Positions 30,198 through 41,304 of a stretch of DNA of 64,000 nucleotides are shown piece by piece (the first letter of the stretch is position 1; every line of letters starts with the position of its first letter). The DNA is from Deinococcus sonorensis KR-87 (GTDB lineage Bacteria > Deinococcota > Deinococci > Deinococcales > Deinococcaceae). The position numbers and the translations under genes were made by a program. Under the pieces are notes generated by a model. It was not told where the DNA came from, searched no databases, and worked only from the letters and a program-made list of their open reading frames with translations. The stretch is from contig NZ_CP158299.1 of the NCBI RefSeq assembly GCF_040256395.1, positions 464,001 to 528,000 of the forward strand, given 5' to 3'.

Positions 30198-31091
30198 ATG
30201 ACCGCGCTCCAACGTCCCGCTCAACGCCACGGACCCAGGCGGGCCTCCACCGTCTGGGGGCCTGTTTTTTTCCTGCTGCTGCCGTTCCTGGCGGTGTACC
30301 TGCTGTTTTTCGTCTGGCCGGCCCTGCAGACCCTCTGGCTCAGCTTCACCACCAGTGGCCTGACCGAGACCGGCCCGTGGACCGGCCTGAGCAACTTCAG
30401 GACCCTGATCGGCGACGCTTCCTTCTGGTCGGCGCTGGGCCACACCGTATTTTTCGCGGTGCTGACCGTGATTCCGCTGACGGCCATCGGCATGCTGATG
30501 GCGATCCTGACCCGCTCGGGCGGCCGGTTGCGGCGGGTGGCGCAGGCGGTGTTCTTCATCCCGTACGTGCTGCCGGTCAGCGTGGCGACCCTGATCTGGC
30601 AGTGGGTGCTGAACCCCAACCTGGGCGTGGTGAACGCGGCCACCGGCAGCCAGATCGCCTGGTTCTCCGACCCCACCCTGGCGATGCCGGCGGTGGCGGC
30701 AGTGACGGTGTGGTGGACCATCGGGTTCAACATGCTGCTGTTCCTGGCGGGCCTGCAGAACATCCCCCAGGAGACCTACGAGGCGGCCGCGCTGGACGGC
30801 GCCCAGGGCGGGCAGGTGTTCCGGTACATCACCTGGCCGGCGCTGTGGCCGACCACGGCGCTGGTGCTGACGCTGCAGCTGGTAGGCTCCTTCAAGATCT
30901 TCTCCCAGGTGTACCTGCTGACCGGCGGCGGGCCGTTCGACAGCACGCGGGTGGTGCTCGAGTACATGTACGACACGGCCTTCACCAACACCGACGCCGG
31001 CTACGCGTCGGCCATCGCGGTGGCGTTCTTCGTGGTGATCCTGCTGCTGACGCTGCTGCAGAACACCCTGCTGAACCGGGGCCGCGCATGA
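30198..31091 (+). CDS. sugar ABC transporter permease (MalF type)
   Basis: The 297-aa integral membrane protein has about six helices. The first is FFLLLPFLAVYLLFFVWPAL near residue 22. The ATPase-contact loop EAAALDGAQGGQVFRYITWPAL (about residues 195-216) is the EAA motif of carbohydrate uptake permeases. The stop overlaps the start of the second permease (ATGA). Together with the next gene it forms the membrane channel for the binding protein at 28826. Confidence 0.93.
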   Translation: MTALQRPAQRHGPRRASTVWGPVFFLLLPFLAVYLLFFVWPALQTLWLSFTTSGLTETGPWTGLSNFRTLIGDASFWSALGHTVFFAVLTVIPLTAIGMLMAILTRSGGRLRRVAQAVFFIPYVLPVSVATLIWQWVLNPNLGVVNAATGSQIAWFSDPTLAMPAVAAVTVWWTIGFNMLLFLAGLQNIPQETYEAAALDGAQGGQVFRYITWPALWPTTALVLTLQLVGSFKIFSQVYLLTGGGPFDSTRVVLEYMYDTAFTNTDAGYASAIAVAFFVVILLLTLLQNTLLNRGRA

Positions 31092-31924
31092 TCGCGTCTC
31101 GCCGTTCGGTCTGGATGATGGTGCTGGCGACCATGGCGCTGCTGCTGATGATGGCCGTGTGGGCGGCCCCGCTGCTGTGGGCCCTGATCACCGCGCTGAA
31201 ACCGGAGCTGCAGGCGGCCGCGCAGCCGATCGTGTGGCTGCCGAACCCGGTGACGCTGGAGAACTTCGCCGCGGTGCTCACCAGCGGGAACCTGCCGCGC
31301 TGGTACGCCAACAGCGTGGTCACCTCGCTGATCATCACCGCCGCGACGCTGATCCTCTCCGCAATGGCGGCGTACGCCTTCTCACAGCTGACCTTTCCTG
31401 GCCGCAACGCGCTGTTCTGGTTCTCGCTCGCGGGGTTCATGCTGCCGTTCGAGGCGCTGCTGGTCCCGCTGTACAAGCTGATGAACAACCTGCATGCCAT
31501 CAACACGCTCGCCGGCATCATCCTGCCGCAGCTGGTCTCGCCGATCGCGATCTTCGTGTTCCGCCAGTTCTTTGATCAAATTCCCAAGGAATTCCGGGAG
31601 GCGGCCGTGATGGACGGCGCGACCGAACTGCGGATCATGTGGAGCGTGTTCGTGCCGCTGAGCGCCAACATCATCTGGGCGCTGGCGATCGTGACCTTCA
31701 TCGGCGCGTGGAACAACTTCCTGTGGCCGTTTATCGTGGTGAACTCCACCGAACAGATGACCATCCCGGTGGGCCTGACCCAGGTGCAGAGCGCCTACGG
31801 CCTGCGCTACGCCCAGACGATGGCGGTCGCCATTCTGGGCGGCCTCCCGGTGATCCTGGCGTACCTGCTGTTCCAGCGCCGGGTGACGGAAGGCTTCCTG
31901 TCGGCCTCCGGCCTCAAAGGCTGA
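31088..31924 (+). CDS. sugar ABC transporter permease (MalG type)
   Basis: The ATG overlaps the TGA of the preceding permease by four bases. The 278-aa protein has a first helix MMVLATMALLLMMAVWAAPLL, further helices, and the EAA loop REAAVMDGATELRIMWSVFVPL near residue 180. It pairs with the MalF-type subunit. It is followed 26 bases later by the GH2 gene, so transport and hydrolysis are in one transcript. Confidence 0.93.
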   Translation: MIASRRSVWMMVLATMALLLMMAVWAAPLLWALITALKPELQAAAQPIVWLPNPVTLENFAAVLTSGNLPRWYANSVVTSLIITAATLILSAMAAYAFSQLTFPGRNALFWFSLAGFMLPFEALLVPLYKLMNNLHAINTLAGIILPQLVSPIAIFVFRQFFDQIPKEFREAAVMDGATELRIMWSVFVPLSANIIWALAIVTFIGAWNNFLWPFIVVNSTEQMTIPVGLTQVQSAYGLRYAQTMAVAILGGLPVILAYLLFQRRVTEGFLSASGLKG

Positions 31925-31950
31925 CGCGCGCTGATGACCCCGAGGACCCC

Positions 31951-33828
<1,878 letters not shown>

Positions 33829-33880
33829 TCCCGGCGGGGTCCAGGGGCTGCCCACGAGGCCGCCGTCTTCTGGTTCGCAG

Positions 33881-33907
33881 GGACGCGGCCGAGGTGAGGC
33901 CGCGTCC
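33881..33907. terminator. hairpin after the sugar operon
   Basis: GGACGCGGCC and GGCCGCGTCC form a perfect 10-bp stem with a 7-base loop between convergent genes. It has no T-tract, so the strength is uncertain. Confidence 0.45.
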
Positions 33908-34025
33908 TGGACGGGCAGGTGTCCCGGTACCCTCCCGCTGTCGGTGGGCTCGACGTCTCAGCCCTGAAGGGTCGTCTGGCGCCCCGCCCAGCGTTTCCGA
34001 GGCCCCTTGAGGTGGGCGCTCCGCT

Positions 34026-34766
34026 CTACTTCTGGCAGGTCAGCCGGACCCGGAGGCTCGGATCCGGCACCGTGTACTTGACGCCCACGTAATCCGGGAT
34101 CTTCGGGTTGATCTGCAGGATGAACTTGTCCGGGCGCATCGCCTGCGCCTGAGCGTCAGTGGTGCCCCTGGGGTACGAGAAGCGCAGGTCATAATTCAGC
34201 ACGCCGCCCTGCAGCACGTCCTGGCTCCAGGGCTTGAGGAAATCGTTGTCGTCCAGCTGGAGGCTGGTGCCGTCGGAGAGCAGCAGCATCGGCTGGCTGC
34301 CCCCGCTGCTGGCTCCGAAGCCGGTGCTCATCATCGAGGTGGTCTGCGTCGCCCCGTTGCGCATCTCCAGGTGCACCGACCAGCCGGGAATGTCCGGGCT
34401 GCCCGCATCCGGCGTCCGAATGGCCTTGAGCCCACTCACCTTGACGCGCCAGATGCCGTTGAAGAGCGTCTCGTTCAGGCAGCCCTCCAGCGCCGCGATC
34501 TGGTTGGCGCCGCCGGCCGCCGTCTGAGTGGCCCCCGTGGCCGCCCCTTTCGACGACAGTGTCAGGGTGCTGCCGCTCACGGTGCCGGTGATGCCCAGCG
34601 ATTTCAGCGCCGACAGCGGCACGTACGTCTCACCGTTCATCACCACCGCCGCTTTTCCCGCGACCTGGCCGTTCACGATCAGCCGGTAATTGGTGGCCGC
34701 CAGCACCAGCCCGGTCAGGCCCAGGGCCAGCACAGCGGCGGCTTTCCCCCCTCTGCCTACACTCAT
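34026..34766 (-). CDS. secreted protein with copper-amine-oxidase-N-like domain (246 aa)
   Basis: MSVGRGGKAAAVLALGLTGLVLAA is a signal peptide or anchor. Residues about 26-72 (YRLIVNGQVAGKAAVVMNGE, YVPLSALKSLGITGTV, STLTLSS) form one copper-amine-oxidase-N-like stalk unit. A linker and a beta-rich domain follow (IWRVKVSGLKAIR, WSVHLEMRNG, LNYDLRFSYPRG), ending in a conserved-looking LRVRLTCQK. It resembles the stalk-domain protein at 16719-17954 in layout, so the genome carries at least two such surface proteins. No enzymatic motif is visible. Confidence 0.75.
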   Translation of the reverse strand: MSVGRGGKAAAVLALGLTGLVLAATNYRLIVNGQVAGKAAVVMNGETYVPLSALKSLGITGTVSGSTLTLSSKGAATGATQTAAGGANQIAALEGCLNETLFNGIWRVKVSGLKAIRTPDAGSPDIPGWSVHLEMRNGATQTTSMMSTGFGASSGGSQPMLLLSDGTSLQLDDNDFLKPWSQDVLQGGVLNYDLRFSYPRGTTDAQAQAMRPDKFILQINPKIPDYVGVKYTVPDPSLRVRLTCQK

Positions 34767-34873
34767 GTTCCCTCCGGTCCTCGGTCAGCCTGCGGCTGAC
34801 GGCGCGCTGGGTCACGACGGGTCGCGGCTCACTCCTGCTCCGGGCTGACGCTCTGCGTGGTGGTGTCTTCAGC

Positions 34874-35227
34874 TTACTCTTCCTGCCCACTCTCCGGCGC
34901 GTCGAGCCGCACCGTCAGCGGCTCGCCCTCGGTGAAGCGGAAGGTGAGTTCCAGCGTCGCCTGGAGGGCCGAGGCCAGCGCGCGCAGATCGGCCACCTCC
35001 AGCTCGTCCGTGATGAAGTCGGACAGGCCCTCGTCGGTCCAGTCTTCTGGCTCCGGACGGCTCAACCGTGCCAATGGATGGCCCCGCAGCGCCAGCGTGT
35101 TGTCGATGGCGGCCCGCAGGAGCAGCAGCCGGATGTTCTGATTGAATGGATCATCCATGCCACTCCAGTTGGTGGTGGGTGTGGGATCGACGTCGAGGAG
35201 AGGGTCCGGCAGGTCGTCATGGGTCAT
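34874..35227 (-). CDS. acidic hypothetical protein (117 aa)
   Basis: CAGGAGCG precedes the ATG that gives MTHDDLPDPLLDVDP. The protein is strongly acidic with predicted helices (NQNIRLLLLRAAIDNTLALR, TDELEVADLRALASALQATLEL). No family is recognised. It follows the 270-aa unknown gene by 65 bases on the same strand. An acidic small partner after a larger helical protein could be a binding or regulatory pair; this is speculation. Confidence 0.6.
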   Translation of the reverse strand: MTHDDLPDPLLDVDPTPTTNWSGMDDPFNQNIRLLLLRAAIDNTLALRGHPLARLSRPEPEDWTDEGLSDFITDELEVADLRALASALQATLELTFRFTEGEPLTVRLDAPESGQEE

Positions 35228-35292
35228 GGCAGCGCTCCTGTGGAGAGAAGGCGGAGGGGTGAACAGCTGGGACTCGCCTGTACTTGCTGTGT

Positions 35293-36105
35293 TCAGGTGC
35301 GTTGTCTGGCTCTGAGCAGCATGTCCATCTGGGCGCGCAGCGGGTCGTCCGCGACATACAGCGCCAGCAGGGTGGTGTGCAGGTCCGCGATGGTGCAGCG
35401 CAGGTCCGCTGGGGGCGCGGTCTTGAGCGCGTCCGCGAGTGCTGTCGTCACCCGCATGGCCACCTGCTTGGTCGTCTGGCGCAGCGGCTGCCGTCCTCGC
35501 CACGGCAGGCCGCTGTCGGCCAGCACCGCCGCGACGGCCAGCGCATCCGGATTCCGTTGGGTGGCCGCGTCGGTCAGGGCATGCAGATAGCGCAGCCGCA
35601 GCAGGGCGTCGACGCGGTGGCGCCACTCCGGCAGGGCCAGGTAGGCCAGGGCGAGGGTGAGCTGCAACTCGTACTCACGGACCGAGCCGTCCCCCGGCTG
35701 CAACGCCTGCACTCGGCTCAGCAGCGCCGGGTAGATCCGGTAACTGGTCTGGGTGACGTGGTCGCGCACCGGGCGGTTCAACCGCCACGGCTGGCCCAGC
35801 GCCTCACAGCGCTTTCGGACCGTCAGGATCAGCTCCACGGGAACGGGAGGCGAGGAGGGTGGGCGCACTGCTGGCGCGGGTGGAGGCCGGCGCAGGACAC
35901 CGAGCTGCTGGGTGAGCTGCTGCGGCAGGTTCCGGCCCTGGCGCTGCACTTCGGCGTTGAGGGCCCACACGCCGGCCTGCAGGGTCAGCTGCTGCACTTC
36001 GGCGCGGGTGAAGGGGGTACTGGAGGGGAAGAGGCGCTGCAGCAGCGCTTCGGCGGCGAGCAGAGCACTCGGGTGGGGCGAGTCTGGCGCGGGTTCGTTG
36101 GTCAT
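35293..36105 (-). CDS. helical hypothetical protein (270 aa)
   Basis: The ATG gives MTNEPAPDSPHPSALLAAEA, with a weak CAGGTGA site. Two helical halves flank a proline-rich linker (PPPAPAVRPPSSPPVPV, residues about 95-111). The second half is Leu/Arg-rich (ELQLTLALAYLALPEWRHRV, LLRLRYLHALTDAA). It is cytoplasmic, basic and unrecognised. It is divergent from hsp20 and leads the small acidic gene. The region between the two start codons holds the hsp20 HAIR-like operator; no second promoter is obvious. Confidence 0.6.
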   Translation of the reverse strand: MTNEPAPDSPHPSALLAAEALLQRLFPSSTPFTRAEVQQLTLQAGVWALNAEVQRQGRNLPQQLTQQLGVLRRPPPAPAVRPPSSPPVPVELILTVRKRCEALGQPWRLNRPVRDHVTQTSYRIYPALLSRVQALQPGDGSVREYELQLTLALAYLALPEWRHRVDALLRLRYLHALTDAATQRNPDALAVAAVLADSGLPWRGRQPLRQTTKQVAMRVTTALADALKTAPPADLRCTIADLHTTLLALYVADDPLRAQMDMLLRARQRT

Positions 36106-36287
36106 GGGGTCACCTGCCCGCGCGTGCACGCTGTCCGGGTAGCGCACACCATGCCAAACACACCCGCAGATAGCAAGTGCTGTCCAGTACACGAAAAACA
36201 GTCTCCAGACGCTTCGCTTCCAGAAGGCACGGACCCTGCAACACCTAGTTTGCTACTCCGGAAATCAGATTCTCAAGCCGCACTAAA

Positions 36288-36308
36288 CTTGACACAATAG
36301 CGCTCAAG
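36288..36308. promoter_or_regulatory. HAIR-like HspR operator
   Basis: CTTGACA, seven bases, then GCTCAAG matches the HspR inverted repeat CTTGAGT-N7-ACTCAAG at 11 of 14 arm positions with exact spacing. It overlaps the -35 box and spacer of the hsp20 promoter, fitting repression by HspR as known for Deinococcus and actinobacterial heat-shock genes. Confidence 0.7.
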
Positions 36309-36317
36309 TTATAAGAT
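36289..36317 (+). promoter_or_regulatory. hsp20 promoter
   Basis: A perfect -35 TTGACA (36289-36294) and -10 TAAGAT (36312-36317) are separated by 17 bases. The operator covers the -35 and most of the spacer. Confidence 0.7.
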
Positions 36318-36383
36318 GTGGTCATCGGTAAGGACGTGCCCAGGCACGCCGAACCCCCACACCAACCAGCAGGAGGACAAAAG

Positions 36384-36845
36384 ATGATGCGATTTGATCC
36401 TTTCCGCGAAATCGAAGAACTCAGCCAGCGCGTTGACCGTGCATTCGGTCAGGCCACCCAGGCGCCCGTCCGCTTCGCCCCCCCCGTCGACGTTCATGAG
36501 GACGCCAGCGGCCTCGAACTCTCCCTGGACCTGCCGGGCGTCAAGCCCGAGGACATCAGCGTCGACGCCGAAAGCCAGACGCTGACCATCCAGGCCGAGC
36601 GCCGCTACAGCCGCACGGAAGGCCGCACCGCCCACCGCGTCGAGCGCGCCTACGGCACCTACTCCCGCACCTTCAGCGTCCCGGCCAAGTACGACCTCTC
36701 CAAGGTCGAGGCCACCTTCGAGAATGGCAGCCTGACCCTGCGTGTTCCCCGCAGCGAAGCCGCCCAGAAGCGCAGCATCACGGTGAAGTCCGGTGGGACG
36801 ACGCTGAATGCCAACGCCCTGAACAACGACAACCCCAGCGCCTGA
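36384..36845 (+). CDS. small heat-shock protein Hsp20
   Basis: AGGAGG at 36371-36376 leads to tandem ATGs and MMRFDPFREIEELSQRVDRAF. The 153-aa protein has a short N-terminal arm, an alpha-crystallin domain at about residues 33-140 (DASGLELSLDLPGVKPEDISV, GTYSRTFSVPAKYDLSKVEA, FENGSLTLRVPR) and a polar tail. A canonical I-x-I/V tail motif is approximated by SITVKSG. It is an ATP-independent holdase chaperone in the cytoplasm. The HAIR-like operator and strong promoter indicate heat induction by HspR release. A terminator follows directly, so it is monocistronic. Confidence 0.95.
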   Translation: MMRFDPFREIEELSQRVDRAFGQATQAPVRFAPPVDVHEDASGLELSLDLPGVKPEDISVDAESQTLTIQAERRYSRTEGRTAHRVERAYGTYSRTFSVPAKYDLSKVEATFENGSLTLRVPRSEAAQKRSITVKSGGTTLNANALNNDNPSA

Positions 36846-36862
36846 CCTGAAGCTTGAAGTGG

Positions 36863-36894
36863 CGGCCCTCCCGGATGGGAGGGCCGTTTCCTTT
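36863..36894 (+). terminator. intrinsic terminator after hsp20
   Basis: CGGCCCTCCC and GGGAGGGCCG form a perfect 10-bp stem with a GGAT loop, followed by TTTCCTTT. Confidence 0.85.
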
Positions 36895-37096
36895 GCATCT
36901 GGTGGTCATCGGCCCGGCCACAAGGTCCCATCCGGTTCGGTCCCCTGAAGCGAATCCACCGGACCAGACCGGGTCGGCAAGGCCCCTCTTCTCCGCCCAC
37001 CCAGCCGCTGAGGCGTGGGTGACCCCTCCCTGTGGGCTCGGGAGGGCGCGCTTTGCCCCGCGCTATCCGGACGGGTGAACTGCGGTGTAATGGCCT

Positions 37097-38413
37097 ATGC
37101 CACGACCTGCCACCGGCCGTCAGCGCCAGGGAGAAATCTTTGTTCAGGGGTTGGGGGGCCGCCGGCCCCTGGTCCCCACCGCCCCCGCCCCGCTGGAAGC
37201 CGCCGCGCAGCGGCACCTGAGCGAGGTGGCGTTCGCGTATGTTGCGGGCAGCGCCGGGGCTGAGCGCACCACGCGGGCCAACCTCGCCGCCTTCGAACGC
37301 ACGAAGCTGGTTCCCAGGCGCCTGGTGGGCAGCCACGCCCGCGACCTGAGCGTCACCCTGCTGGGCCACACCTACCGTTCGCCGCTGCTGCTCGCCCCGA
37401 TCGGCGTGCTGGAACTCGCCCACCCCCAGGCGGACCTCGCGGTGGCGCGCGCTGCTCACGCGGAGGGGATTCCCTACGTGCTGAGTTCCCAGGCGTCCTA
37501 CCCGATGGAACAGGTCGCGGCCGCCATGAACGGCACGCCGCACTGGTTCCAGCTGTACTGGGGCACCGACGACGGCGTCACCCGGTCGTTCGTCCAACGG
37601 GCCGAGCGCACCGGCGCGCAGGCCATCGTCGTCACGCTGGACACCACCCTGCTGGGCTGGCGACCGCGCGACCTGGACCTCGGCTCGCTGCCGTTCCTGC
37701 GCGCCCAGGGCATCGCGCAGTACCTGTCCGACCCGGTGTTTCGGTCACGCCTGAACGTGCCGGTCGCTCCGGCCGGCGGGTCTCCCCCGCGCTCCCCGGC
37801 CCTGCTGCGCGTGGCGCTGCAGCACCTGGCCAAAGCGCGCACCTTCGACCTGAGCAGCACCCAGATCCGCGAGGCCTGTGCCCGGTTCGTCGCGACGTAC
37901 ACCAATCCAGCCCTCGGATGGGACGACCTCGCCCGGCTGCGCGAGTGGACCCGCCTGCCGATCCTGCTCAAGGGCATCATGCATCCCGAGGACGCCCGCG
38001 AGGCCGCGCGCCGGGGGCTGGACGGCCTGGTCGTCTCGAATCACGGCGGCCGGCAGATCGACGGCGAGCAGGCCACGCTGGACGCCCTCCCGGCGGTGGT
38101 GGAGGCCGCCGGGGACCTGCCGGTGCTGGTCGACAGTGGGATCCGGACCGGCTCGGACATCGCCAAGGCGCTCGCCCTTGGGGCGCGGGCCGTGCTGCTC
38201 GGCCGGCCCTACATGTACGGGTTGGGCATCGCCGGGGAGGCCGGCGTGCGCGAGGTCATCCGGAACGTGATCGCGGAATTCGACCTGACGCTGGGCCTGC
38301 TGGGCGTGCGCAGCGCGCGGGCGCTGGACGCCAGCGTCCTGGCCCCAGGGGAAACAGGCCAACCGAAGGACCGGGACACGAACACGCCGATGGAGTCCAG
38401 CCGAGGAGATTGA
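37097..38413 (+). CDS. FMN-dependent alpha-hydroxyacid oxidase (lactate 2-monooxygenase-like)
   Basis: The 438-aa TIM-barrel protein shows the family's FMN and active-site motifs: [71 protein letters not shown] and [12 protein letters not shown], where the His is the catalytic base and the Arg binds the carboxylate. The barrel insert between about residues 205 and 260 fits lactate 2-monooxygenase or lactate oxidase rather than the short glycolate oxidases. It would oxidise L-lactate or a related 2-hydroxy acid. It is isolated; the next gene is convergent. The product (pyruvate plus peroxide or acetate plus CO2) cannot be predicted. Confidence 0.9.
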   Translation: MPRPATGRQRQGEIFVQGLGGRRPLVPTAPAPLEAAAQRHLSEVAFAYVAGSAGAERTTRANLAAFERTKLVPRRLVGSHARDLSVTLLGHTYRSPLLLAPIGVLELAHPQADLAVARAAHAEGIPYVLSSQASYPMEQVAAAMNGTPHWFQLYWGTDDGVTRSFVQRAERTGAQAIVVTLDTTLLGWRPRDLDLGSLPFLRAQGIAQYLSDPVFRSRLNVPVAPAGGSPPRSPALLRVALQHLAKARTFDLSSTQIREACARFVATYTNPALGWDDLARLREWTRLPILLKGIMHPEDAREAARRGLDGLVVSNHGGRQIDGEQATLDALPAVVEAAGDLPVLVDSGIRTGSDIAKALALGARAVLLGRPYMYGLGIAGEAGVREVIRNVIAEFDLTLGLLGVRSARALDASVLAPGETGQPKDRDTNTPMESSRGD

Positions 38414-38692
38414 CCTCAAGGAGGGGTCGAGCTCACGGTCAGTCGTTCCAGAAGAGGGATGGCCGACCTCCCCTGTTCACCCCCTGGGCTCCAGTGCCGC
38501 GCACCCCGCCGTCTGGCGGCCCTGTCAGGGTGTTGCTGTTCGGGACACTTCATGCCGACCATGACAGAACGGGCCGGGCGGCAGGACGTGGGCGGCGGGA
38601 TCGAACGGCCGCACTGGAAGGCAACCATAGAGTGTCCTGGGCCGTCCGGGACCCGCCGGCTTCGGCAAAGCGCGGTCCATTCGCGTCGCCTC

Positions 38693-40489
38693 CTACCGGA
38701 CCTGACTGGCGACCTTGAAGAGGCGGTCGTGCGCGGCCCGGACCTGCCGTTCATTCATCTTCAGCAGCGCGCGGTCGTAGGTCAGCAGGCCGTTGACCTC
38801 GATCTCGACGTCGGTCGTCTGGGTGTAGATGGCCGCGCTCAGGCCCTGCCGGACCAGCGGCTCCAGCCGGGTGATCAGGCCGGTGTAGGCGCCGGTCAGG
38901 GCCGCCCGGTCGCTGTAGGTGCGGTAGCCCCAGTTGGCCTGGGCCTGCCAGGTGTGCCCCGGCAGCGGGAGGCCCAGCCCGCCGAACTCGCCGAGCACCG
39001 CAGCGCGGCCTGAAGTGGCCGGCGGCGCTTCGGGGCCGGGATAGCGGTGCCAGTCGAGCACATTGCCGACCTCCCGGTCGTTCCAGCCGCTGGCACTGTC
39101 CACCAGGCGGGTCGGATCAAGCCGCACGAGCAGCGTGGTGAGGCGAGCGGTGTCGAACTGCCCCCAACCTTCGTTGAACAGCACCCACATCACGATGGAC
39201 GGGTGATTCTGGTGGAGCGTCACCAGCCGGGTGAGCTCCCGCTGAAACTGGGTGGCCGAGCCGTCGAGCCGCGAGATGTCCGGGCCGCCCTGCTCGGCGG
39301 TCTCGTCGCCGCTCGGCATGTCCTGCCACACCAGCAGCCCGAGCTTGTCGGCCCAGTAGTACCAGCGTTCGGGCTCGACCTTGACGTGTTTGCGCACCGT
39401 GTTGAACCCCAGGCGTTTGAGCGTCTCCAGGTCCGAGCGGAGCGCGGCGTCGCTGGGGGCAGTGTACAGGCCGTCCGGCCAGAAGCCCTGGTCCAGGACG
39501 CCCAGCTGAAACAGCGGGCGATTGTTCAGCAGCAGACGCGGTCTCCCCTGGGCATCCGGCCCCACGGAGATCTTGCGCATGCCGAAGTAACTGGAGACGC
39601 GGTCGGTCGCGCGTCCCTGGTGCTGCAATTCCACGGTCAGCCGGTAGAGGTACGGCTGGCTGGGCGACCACAGCTTCGGCGCCTTCAGCTGGAGCGTCAG
39701 CGGCGCGCCGGCCGGGCCGCTCGCCTCGGCCACCACCACGCTCCCGGCCAGCGCGACCGCGTGAATCCGGTCCCCCGGCGGCGCGTCCACCCGCAGCACC
39801 AGCCGGCCGCGGTCAATGTCCGGGGTCATGTGAAGCGAAGCAATGTGGGCCACCGGGACCGGCTCTAGCCACACCGTCTGCCACAGGCCGCTGCTGGAGG
39901 TGTACCAGATGTCGTGCGGCTCACGCACCTGTTTGCCGCGCGGCTGCCCACCGGAATCGCCGGGGTCCCAGACGCTCACCACCAGCTCCTGGGGGCCCGT
40001 GCCGCTCAGGGCGTCCGTGACGTCGAACGAGAACGCATCGTACCCGCCGGTATGCTCGCCCACCTTATGGCCGTTGACCCAGACCACGGTGTCCCAGTCG
40101 GCCGCGCCGAAATTCAGCATCAGGCGTTGCCCGTGCCAGCCGGCCGGCACCGTGAAGGACCGGCGGTACCACAGGCGCTCCCGTTCATCGAGCGGCCGCC
40201 GGACCCCCGACAGCGCCGACTCCAGCGGAAACGGCACCAGGATCTGTCCGGCCCAGCGCTGCGGGCGGGGGGCGTCCACCGCTGCAAAGGCGTATGACCA
40301 CAGGCCGTTGAGGTTCTGCCACTGCCGGCGTACCAGCTGCGGCCGCGGGTACTCGCCCAGCACATTGGCCGGGGTCACCGCCTTTCCCCAGCGAGTGACC
40401 AGCGGGGCGGGCGCGGCCGCCCACTTCGCCTGCGCGAGCGGCAGACACAGCCCCAGCAACGACAGCAGCACCCGCACGGTGTTCAACAT
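38693..40489 (-). CDS. secreted glycoside hydrolase family 2 (beta-galactosidase-like)
   Basis: MLNTVRVLLSLLGLCLPLAQA is a signal peptide. The 598-aa enzyme has the GH2 order: jelly roll (LNGLWSYAFA, VVWVNGHKVGEHTGGYDAFSFDV), Ig-like domain, TIM barrel with acid/base Glu440 in VLFNEGWGQFD and nucleophile Glu501 in VLGEFGGLGL. It differs from the cytoplasmic GH2 at 31951 by export, though both share the PRGKQ loop after the sandwich. Together they suggest extracellular trimming, uptake by the ABC system, then intracellular cleavage. It is a single gene, divergent from a membrane-protein gene. Confidence 0.92.
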   Translation of the reverse strand: MLNTVRVLLSLLGLCLPLAQAKWAAAPAPLVTRWGKAVTPANVLGEYPRPQLVRRQWQNLNGLWSYAFAAVDAPRPQRWAGQILVPFPLESALSGVRRPLDERERLWYRRSFTVPAGWHGQRLMLNFGAADWDTVVWVNGHKVGEHTGGYDAFSFDVTDALSGTGPQELVVSVWDPGDSGGQPRGKQVREPHDIWYTSSSGLWQTVWLEPVPVAHIASLHMTPDIDRGRLVLRVDAPPGDRIHAVALAGSVVVAEASGPAGAPLTLQLKAPKLWSPSQPYLYRLTVELQHQGRATDRVSSYFGMRKISVGPDAQGRPRLLLNNRPLFQLGVLDQGFWPDGLYTAPSDAALRSDLETLKRLGFNTVRKHVKVEPERWYYWADKLGLLVWQDMPSGDETAEQGGPDISRLDGSATQFQRELTRLVTLHQNHPSIVMWVLFNEGWGQFDTARLTTLLVRLDPTRLVDSASGWNDREVGNVLDWHRYPGPEAPPATSGRAAVLGEFGGLGLPLPGHTWQAQANWGYRTYSDRAALTGAYTGLITRLEPLVRQGLSAAIYTQTTDVEIEVNGLLTYDRALLKMNERQVRAAHDRLFKVASQVR

Positions 40490-40692
40490 GAATGTGAACT
40501 CTCCTTCCAGCAGCGGAGGACGAGGGGAATGGGGGCGGCTGTTCCTGGAACAGCCTGACCAGCGCGGCCGTCCTCAATGCTCTGTGTAGACTTCCTGGAG
40601 CGTAACACGCAAATAAACCCAGGCTGGACTACGGCTGGATCAAGCACCGCTCTGTGCCTTGACTCACAGTCGCCCATCTGCCAACGTAACGC

Positions 40693-41109
40693 ATGACTCA
40701 AGACCCTGTTGGCCGCTGGCTGCTCACCGTGGCGGCCCTGGTGCTGTTCGCGCTTGGCGTGCCGCTGCTGTTCGCGGCGGACGTGGTCTCGGGGTGGCTC
40801 GACGTTCCCTCACCCTCCGGTGAGGTGCTGGCGCAGCTGGCCGCGGGTGGGCTGCTGGGCCTCGGCGTGATGAACTGGTGGTCCCGAGGGCAGTTCGTCG
40901 GGGGCATCTATGGCCGGCCGCTGGGCCTGAGCAACCTGCTGTGCTTCCTGTCAGCCGGCGCGTCGCTGGGCCGGGCGACCGCGTCCGGAGGGTTGCCCAG
41001 CGGCATGTGGGGGATTGTGCTGGTGTTCACGGCACTGGCTGTCACGTTTGCCTGGCGGGTGCTGTTCTTTCGGCCCCAAGCGGACGCCCGCCCCGCGCCG
41101 GGGGTGTGA
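40693..41109 (+). CDS. hypothetical membrane protein (138 aa)
   Basis: Four hydrophobic segments are visible: WLLTVAALVLFALGVPLLF (about 9-27), a glycine-rich second (LAAGGLLGLGVMNWW), a third (LSNLLCFLSAGASLG) and IVLVFTALAVTFAWRVLFF at the end. The pattern resembles small membrane proteins of unknown function common in Bacteroidetes and Deinococcus. There is no operon partner. The leader has a TTGACT box but no ribosome-binding site. Confidence 0.7.
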   Translation: MTQDPVGRWLLTVAALVLFALGVPLLFAADVVSGWLDVPSPSGEVLAQLAAGGLLGLGVMNWWSRGQFVGGIYGRPLGLSNLLCFLSAGASLGRATASGGLPSGMWGIVLVFTALAVTFAWRVLFFRPQADARPAPGV

Positions 41110-41304
41110 CTTCGCGGACGGAACCCGACTACAGGGCTGAGGCTCAGGTGCAGCCGGCCTCACCAGGCCCCATTCAGACGCCTGGACTCGCCAGAGGTGT
41201 CTGACGGCAGGTGCCCTTGGGTCGCTGGCGCCTCTCCCAGATTCGCGGAAGCCAACCGGACATCCCATCTCGGTGACCTCCGAAGAAGGGCGTTCCACCG
41301 CCCT

